DNA from: Cladopsammia gracilis
Taxonomy: Eukaryota; Cnidaria; Anthozoa; Scleractinia; Dendrophylliidae
Assembly: GCA_022457155.1 (NCBI GenBank)
Contig: JAJGOT010000028.1
Coordinates: forward strand, 2,442,501-2,506,500
Direction of reading: 5' to 3'
Length of the DNA: 64,000 nt
Below, piece after piece: positions 60,001 through 64,000 of the stretch (positions are counted from its first letter, which is position 1; each line of letters starts with the position of its first letter). Under the pieces are notes generated by a model. It had not been told where the DNA came from, searched no databases, and worked only from the letters and a program-made list of their open reading frames with translations. A program made the translations under genes and the position numbers.

Positions 60001-63000
60001 AACCTTTTCAGGCTGCGTCACATCGTCATCGTCATCATCAAATGGATTGTAGCCTTGTTTAGTTTCCTTATCATTTACAGTTTGCTCCTGAGGATCAACA
60101 TCCGCATCCCCTTCATCATCGTCAAATGGATTGTATGCTTGTGGGGGCTTTTGTGATTTTGAGGATGGAGCACTCTTTTTATTTGATACAAAGTCTTGAG
60201 TTTCATCCTCATCAAATGGATTATACCCTTTAGATTCACTCCTGTCCTTCTTATCCACTGCATCCGTGGTTTTCACATTTGTATCCACACTTGAGCTTTC
60301 AGCAGTCTGATACAGCCTTGGTGGTTTAGGAGGTGGTTTCAAAACCTTTTCTACTCTTACATCCTTTGCCTTGCTTTGACTCTTCTCCATCAAAGTTTTG
60401 CTCTCTGAACTCGAACTTGAAGACTCTAGTACAGTTTCTTTCTCTACACTACTAGTACTTCTCTCATTAGCATCGCTTGAAGTGGTCGCAGAAGGGTATG
60501 ACGACACTTCAGGCGTAGAATCCATTTCAACCTCTTCACCATCATCAAGGAATGGGTTGCAACCTTCAGTCGTCTGCTTTCCCTCGCCACTGTTATCAAC
60601 ATCCAAGGAATTGCAAGCTAAATTGACATCAGCTGGGTCTATTGGTTCCTCTTTAGAAGCAACAGGCACTGGTGGGGGTGGGGCAGGGCGTAACCGGGGC
60701 GCAGGTGTTTTGATACTGAGAGGACTAGGAGGGAGAGCTGATTGTCGACTGAAATAAGTCTTGATCTGGAATACATAAGTCATGACAGACAGCTTGTCTG
60801 GTACAGGCGAGAACATCATCTGAGTAGGTTCCAGTAAGCGAGGGATACCCAGCTTCTCAAAAGCAGAAAACGCCTGGAGAAAAAAAAACCGGACACATTT
60901 ATTATAGTTAACAGCTAAATCTTTTTGTGCACAGAGACCTGATGAACTGCACTGAGTATCTACTAAAGAGGTAAAGTTTGTATAAATTTTGGCAAGCATG
61001 AATTTTGCTATAAAACTGCATGTGCACTGTACATAGCTGGGGGGCATAAAAAACACATTACATTGCAACAAGGTGTACAGTACATGTAGTGTAACCTTAC
61101 AATAATAACCAAAAAAGCAGATGAGGGAGTTTAATGTGAGCATATTGACAGCCTCACCTATTCAAATCAAGAAACAACTTACCAGCTTGTTGTTGTCCTT
61201 AATGTTTTGTGGGTTAAGAGATGAAAAGTCACTGGAAAAAATGAAAATTAACACAAAGTTTAATAAAATACATCTAATGCAATTTCCTGTTTCAATGAGC
61301 ATACTGGTAAGCAGCAAATAAATTTTTTAAGTAATGAATGAAAATAATGATGTACATAATGATATAATAATAATAAAAATAATGATATACAGCAGTTTGC
61401 AAAAATTTTGAATCCCAAAATATATCACTATAGCATTGTTAGATATATATATATTAATTTTCACCTCAACTTACAGAAATATTACAGAGGACTTCTGATT
61501 ACAAAATATGGCACAAGACATGAGCCCACTTTGTTCTTGTTGTACACTGCTTCATAATTATTATGTTTAACACAGACCTTTTTATAAAAGGTGGAAGTTC
61601 TAAAATCAACTTACACTTTATCTGGATGAAAGCTGTGCAAAATAGCACAAAATGCAAGTCCATCTCGCCAACTTTTTGTCATGTTTTTAACTTTGACCCC
61701 ACGGTAGCCTTGGGTGCGTGTCCTTGCCCATTCTATAAAACAAAAACTTTGATGTTGCTTTTACCTGTATGTTTCATTTGAGGTTTGTGCCAACAGGTTG
61801 TGTAGTTGCATGGAAAAAATGACAGACTAAGATAAATTTTGTTGGCTAGTAAAAATGTGACTAGCCATTTGACAAGTAAGTTCAAAACGTATTGTACAGT
61901 TTTATGTACAGTAGTCTCAAGTCCTGCACCCCATAATCCAATCTTAGTGCCATTGAACACTAAAGCTTAGGGTTAGTGATCTAAGACTTGAAAACATACA
62001 TAACATTTTTTGTACCAACCCTTAACAATTAATTGGCCACATCACCAAGGTTCTATACTCTAAAAGTATGCACATAATATTACATGACTTGTATACTTAC
62101 TGATCAGTTCAGATTCCATTTTACTCTTGTCTTTGCTGGCATCCTAAAGGCACAAATTAAGGTACAAATTCAGTGATACATGTAAATACATGTATATCTC
62201 CCTCTCTTCTCTGCAAAGGCTTTTTAATAGAAAAAGATGAAGAAAAACCATGTTGACAAAAAGGCTCATGCAGGGAATGAGAATAAATAGAGCCATCAAA
62301 TACGCCTCTCTAGAGGAGAAGAATAAAGAAATTACATGTATTGAAGGTACAGTACATGTACATGTACATTACAGAATCCTAAAGAAATAAAAAACGTGCC
62401 AAGTGCATTATTGAGTTATATAAGCACGCGGGAATTTTTAAGAACACAAGAGAAGTGCAGAGAAGCACGAGCCAAAGGTGAGTGCTTCTTGCACTTCTCA
62501 AGTGTTCTTAAAAATTCCCGAAGTACTCATATAACTCAACAATGCACGAGGAACAAGTTTTTTTATTTCTTTTATAAAATAAAAATGGTTATAGTGAATC
62601 TTACGTCATGATTGGCTTTATCGAGTTGTAATGAACTCGGTTTAACCAATCATAGCGCGAGAATTTCCTTGAGCATTTTATAAATTCAAATAATTCCACT
62701 CAAATAACATTATAACAAGAATATCATCTAAAGAAAAAAGTAAGTGTACAGACGTTTGGCTATTTTAATTACCTGGCCACTATCTGAGATTTCTGAAGAA
62801 ACATCTGAGCCAGTGCTTAACCTTAATAAATAAGACAACGATATGCTGATTAGAAAGTGCTCTCCACTGTTGCTTCCAAACAGCTACGTACTTAATTTCT
62901 TCACTTCACCACCAAATTAAATAGACCTCAGGGTCTATAGACAACATGCATTAACCTTTTTTGCCGCAATAGGTGCATACTTAGACGCAAACAAAATTAA

Positions 63001-63612
63001 AGCAAAAACTCCATTACCAGTAGTACAATGTACAGTATAATGGTACGTATATACTCATGCAGTGTCCAAAGAACCTCATACATGTCCGATTGCCGGCAGG
63101 GGCTAAGCAGATATTGCTGTCTGGCTAGCGGATTCTATCCTTGGGCAAGGGAAGTTTTTTGGAGTTTTTTTAATTTGCAGAAAAAATTAAGGAAACCTAA
63201 TACATGTAGTGAGAAAGACCTTCAAGCTATAGTACATTCCAGTTGCTGGTCATAGGACCAGCTTGAAAATTGATTTGCTTTGCACCCTGCCTAGTCATTA
63301 GATTCAGTTTGCAAACTGGAATCATATGTTACTACTGGTTACATGTGGATGTAGATGTACCCTCTTGCAACTACAGTTGTACATGTACATTTTTACATAT
63401 TAAGCAGGGATTGACAATATTATTAAAATTATGTGAAACATTTTACCTTTTCGCAGCATCTTGTTTTTGCACATCACTTATCAATGACTTGACATTTTCT
63501 CCCAGTGCAGATTTCGACCTTATCCTGCTATGTTGCCTCTTTTCTTTGCCAAGAACAGGAGATGCAGTTGGTGAATGACTCCTGCCATCTACTGACTCTT
63601 GCAGTCTGATCA
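51097..63612 (-). CDS. EHBP1: EHBP1-like protein (EH domain-binding protein 1), 3' part, 15 exons in window
   Basis: Adaptor linking EHD proteins, actin and Rab8/10/13-type GTPases in endosomal recycling and tubulation (family knowledge). Exons placed by splice sites and codon phase, 5' to 3': 63612-63447, 62821-62773, 62143-62101, 61732-61615, 61231-61183, 60873-59668, 58364-58269, 57454-56969, 56746-56696, 56176-55543, 54754-54717, 54178-54121, 53878-53755, 53117-53021, 52402-52329, 51792-51678, and the last at 51184-51097 with stop TAG (51097-51099). The junctions I checked keep frame, from the proline-rich exon to the stop. The 62821 acceptor could instead be 62815. Domains: basic Ser-rich segment, CH domain, NPF-rich acidic region, proline-rich region, coiled coil, bMERB domain and CaaX box. 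The N-terminal NT-C2 domain is outside the window. Introns are full of MITEs and minisatellites. The symbol rests on the CH sequence and domain order; EHBP1L1 is a vertebrate paralogue. Confidence 0.85.
52448..52975. repeat. Intronic minisatellite, about five units of 85-105 bp
   Basis: The unit contains GAGTCTGTGGATGAAATC, GACCATTCAAATGAAAGC and GAGCAGTACTTT. It is related to units at 53.5 kb and 59.0 kb. Confidence 0.85.
53467..53720. repeat. Truncated minisatellite-bearing MITE, two units
   Basis: It begins CCCTTTCGCTCCCAGAGTCA, has two units (CCTATGGTGTGACCATT, ACCTCTTCAGCAGTACTTTT), and ends near ACAAAATGAAATTTTGAAT without a right terminal repeat. Confidence 0.65.
54310..54690. mobile_element. 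MITE fragment related to the 46.2-kb element, inverted
   Basis: It shares TATACATTGGTGTCACTAGC, TTGCTTGCTGTTTC and CAATTATTGGATTCGGTTTTC with 46290-46640 on the opposite strand. A local inverted duplication is centred near 54615 (ATAGCGATAATTATCAAGGC). Confidence 0.6.
56247..56562. mobile_element. Inverted-repeat element in EHBP1 intron enclosing a LINE 3' fragment
   Basis: AATCAACTCTCTCAAAGCGG at the left resembles, inverted, AGCTTAGAGAGAGTTCACTGTA at the right. Between them, on +, [20 protein letters not shown] resembles the C-terminal tail of LINE polyproteins. It is not translated. Confidence 0.45.
57571..57980. repeat. Inverted repeat plus 59-bp direct duplication in EHBP1 intron
   Basis: GGTAATTGAACT near 57595 pairs with AGTTCGATTACC near 57725. 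GATGCGATTTGGAGC... repeats with period 59 at 57821-57938. Confidence 0.6.
58961..59531. mobile_element. MITE with CCCTTTCACTCCC ends and five internal minisatellite units
   Basis: CCCTTTCACTCCCAAAGTCA is mirrored by ACTCTTGGGAGTGAAAGGG. Five units of about 88 bp (GAGTCTGTTGACGAAATCC, CCTCTTCAGCAGTACTTTT) fill the interior. It lies in the intron 5' of the 58269 exon. Confidence 0.75.
59668..60873 (-). other. EHBP1: Large exon with six NPF motifs
   Basis: After the CH end and a proline-rich stretch ([12 protein letters not shown]) come six NPF motifs in acidic context ([53 protein letters not shown]). NPF is the ligand of EH domains, which predicts EHD binding. Confidence 0.85.
60800..62143 (-). 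other. EHBP1: CH (calponin homology) domain exons of the EHBP1-like gene
   Basis: Exons 62143-62101, 61732-61615 and 61231-61183 and the start of 60873-59668. They read [62 protein letters not shown] and [15 protein letters not shown]. The order and wording match the single type-2-like CH domain of EHBP1 proteins, which contacts actin. Confidence 0.85.
62403..62547. mobile_element. 145-bp hairpin MITE
   Basis: GTGCATTATTGAGTTATATA is mirrored by ATATAACTCAACAATGCAC. The inner arms GGGAATTTTTAAGAACAC also pair. It is intronic in the EHBP1-like gene. Confidence 0.7.
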
Positions 63613-64000
63613 CTGAAAAGAACATATTCTGTTAGTAACTTAACAAAAAAATACATAAAGCTACATGTAACAGTTTATCTTAGAGATTTGTAACAGTACT
63701 GTATACATGCAAGGTCAATGTTTCAGTATACATGTAGTCAAAGGAAGGTGAGGAATCAAACTAAAATTCCTCACTTCGTGTATGTACTCGTACCACATGT
63801 GTTAAATATATAATACATGTAGGTAGGATGTGAATATAGCCTGCTTCAAACAGGTGACAAAAGGCCCAAAGGGTTGGTGCTCTGGTGTGCGTTTCTCGAA
63901 AGTCCCGAAAACTTTTCGGATCCAAAAAGCTGTGTTACATGCAGAATGTTTACCAATAAAGATTCGATTTTTGTTGAATTTGAAAGCTAAGCAATAAAAT

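Overview
The window is animal nuclear DNA. Genes are split by GT-AG introns, intergenic DNA is AT-rich, and inverted-repeat transposons are very dense. Three features point to a cnidarian, most likely a stony coral (Hexacorallia): several TPR-CHAT genes in one stretch, the style of the dispersed hairpin repeats, and an EHBP1 orthologue. That placement is inference; I cannot name a species. Introns, nested transposons and a metazoan CH/bMERB protein argue against a prokaryotic contig.

Layout. 0.08-4.9 kb: a two-gene DNA transposon resembling the ISL2EU (IS4EU) superfamily. A SAP/SWIM/YqaJ nuclease gene on + (GC-AG intron, two frameshifts) faces an intact 514-aa THAP-DDE transposase on -. It appears to have jumped into a Tx1/L1-type LINE whose 5' half survives at 4.9-6.1 kb. 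6.8-12 kb: MITEs and repeats, no convincing gene. 12.9-16.2 kb (-): TPR-CHAT gene 1, about 15 TPRs and a CHAT protease, split by one frameshift. 16.6-23.1 kb: a 6.4-kb inverted-repeat element flanked by decamer arrays, with several nested insertions and a small two-exon gene carrying an in-frame stop. 24-31 kb: more hairpin repeats. 31.5-34.05 kb (-): TPR-CHAT gene 2, full length but with Thr at the catalytic His. 34.8-46.7 kb: MITEs, a 184-bp perfect palindrome, a broken THAP start and a tRNA-like sequence. 46.8-49.5 kb (+): TPR-CHAT gene 3, intact with His and Cys. 49.7-50.3 kb: an ATCGAT-rich element. 51.1-63.6 kb (-): the 3' part of an EHBP1-like gene, with 15 exons placed by splice sites and phase. 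They cover the CH domain, six NPF motifs, proline-rich and coiled-coil parts, the bMERB domain and a C-terminal CVLQ CaaX box. The 5' part with the NT-C2 domain lies beyond the right edge.

How the parts relate. The three TPR-CHAT genes are diverged paralogues in three states: frameshifted, active-site-altered and intact. In bacteria TPR-CHAT proteases act in defence (Craspase/Csx29, gasdermin-activating CHAT proteases). The animal role is not settled, so a sensor-protease role is inference. EHBP1 links EHD proteins, actin and Rab8-family GTPases in endosomal recycling and has no evident link to the CHAT cluster. Much of the remaining sequence is mobile: three TTAA-flanked MITEs, two pogo/Tigger-like elements and several families whose inverted repeats are built from short repeated motifs.
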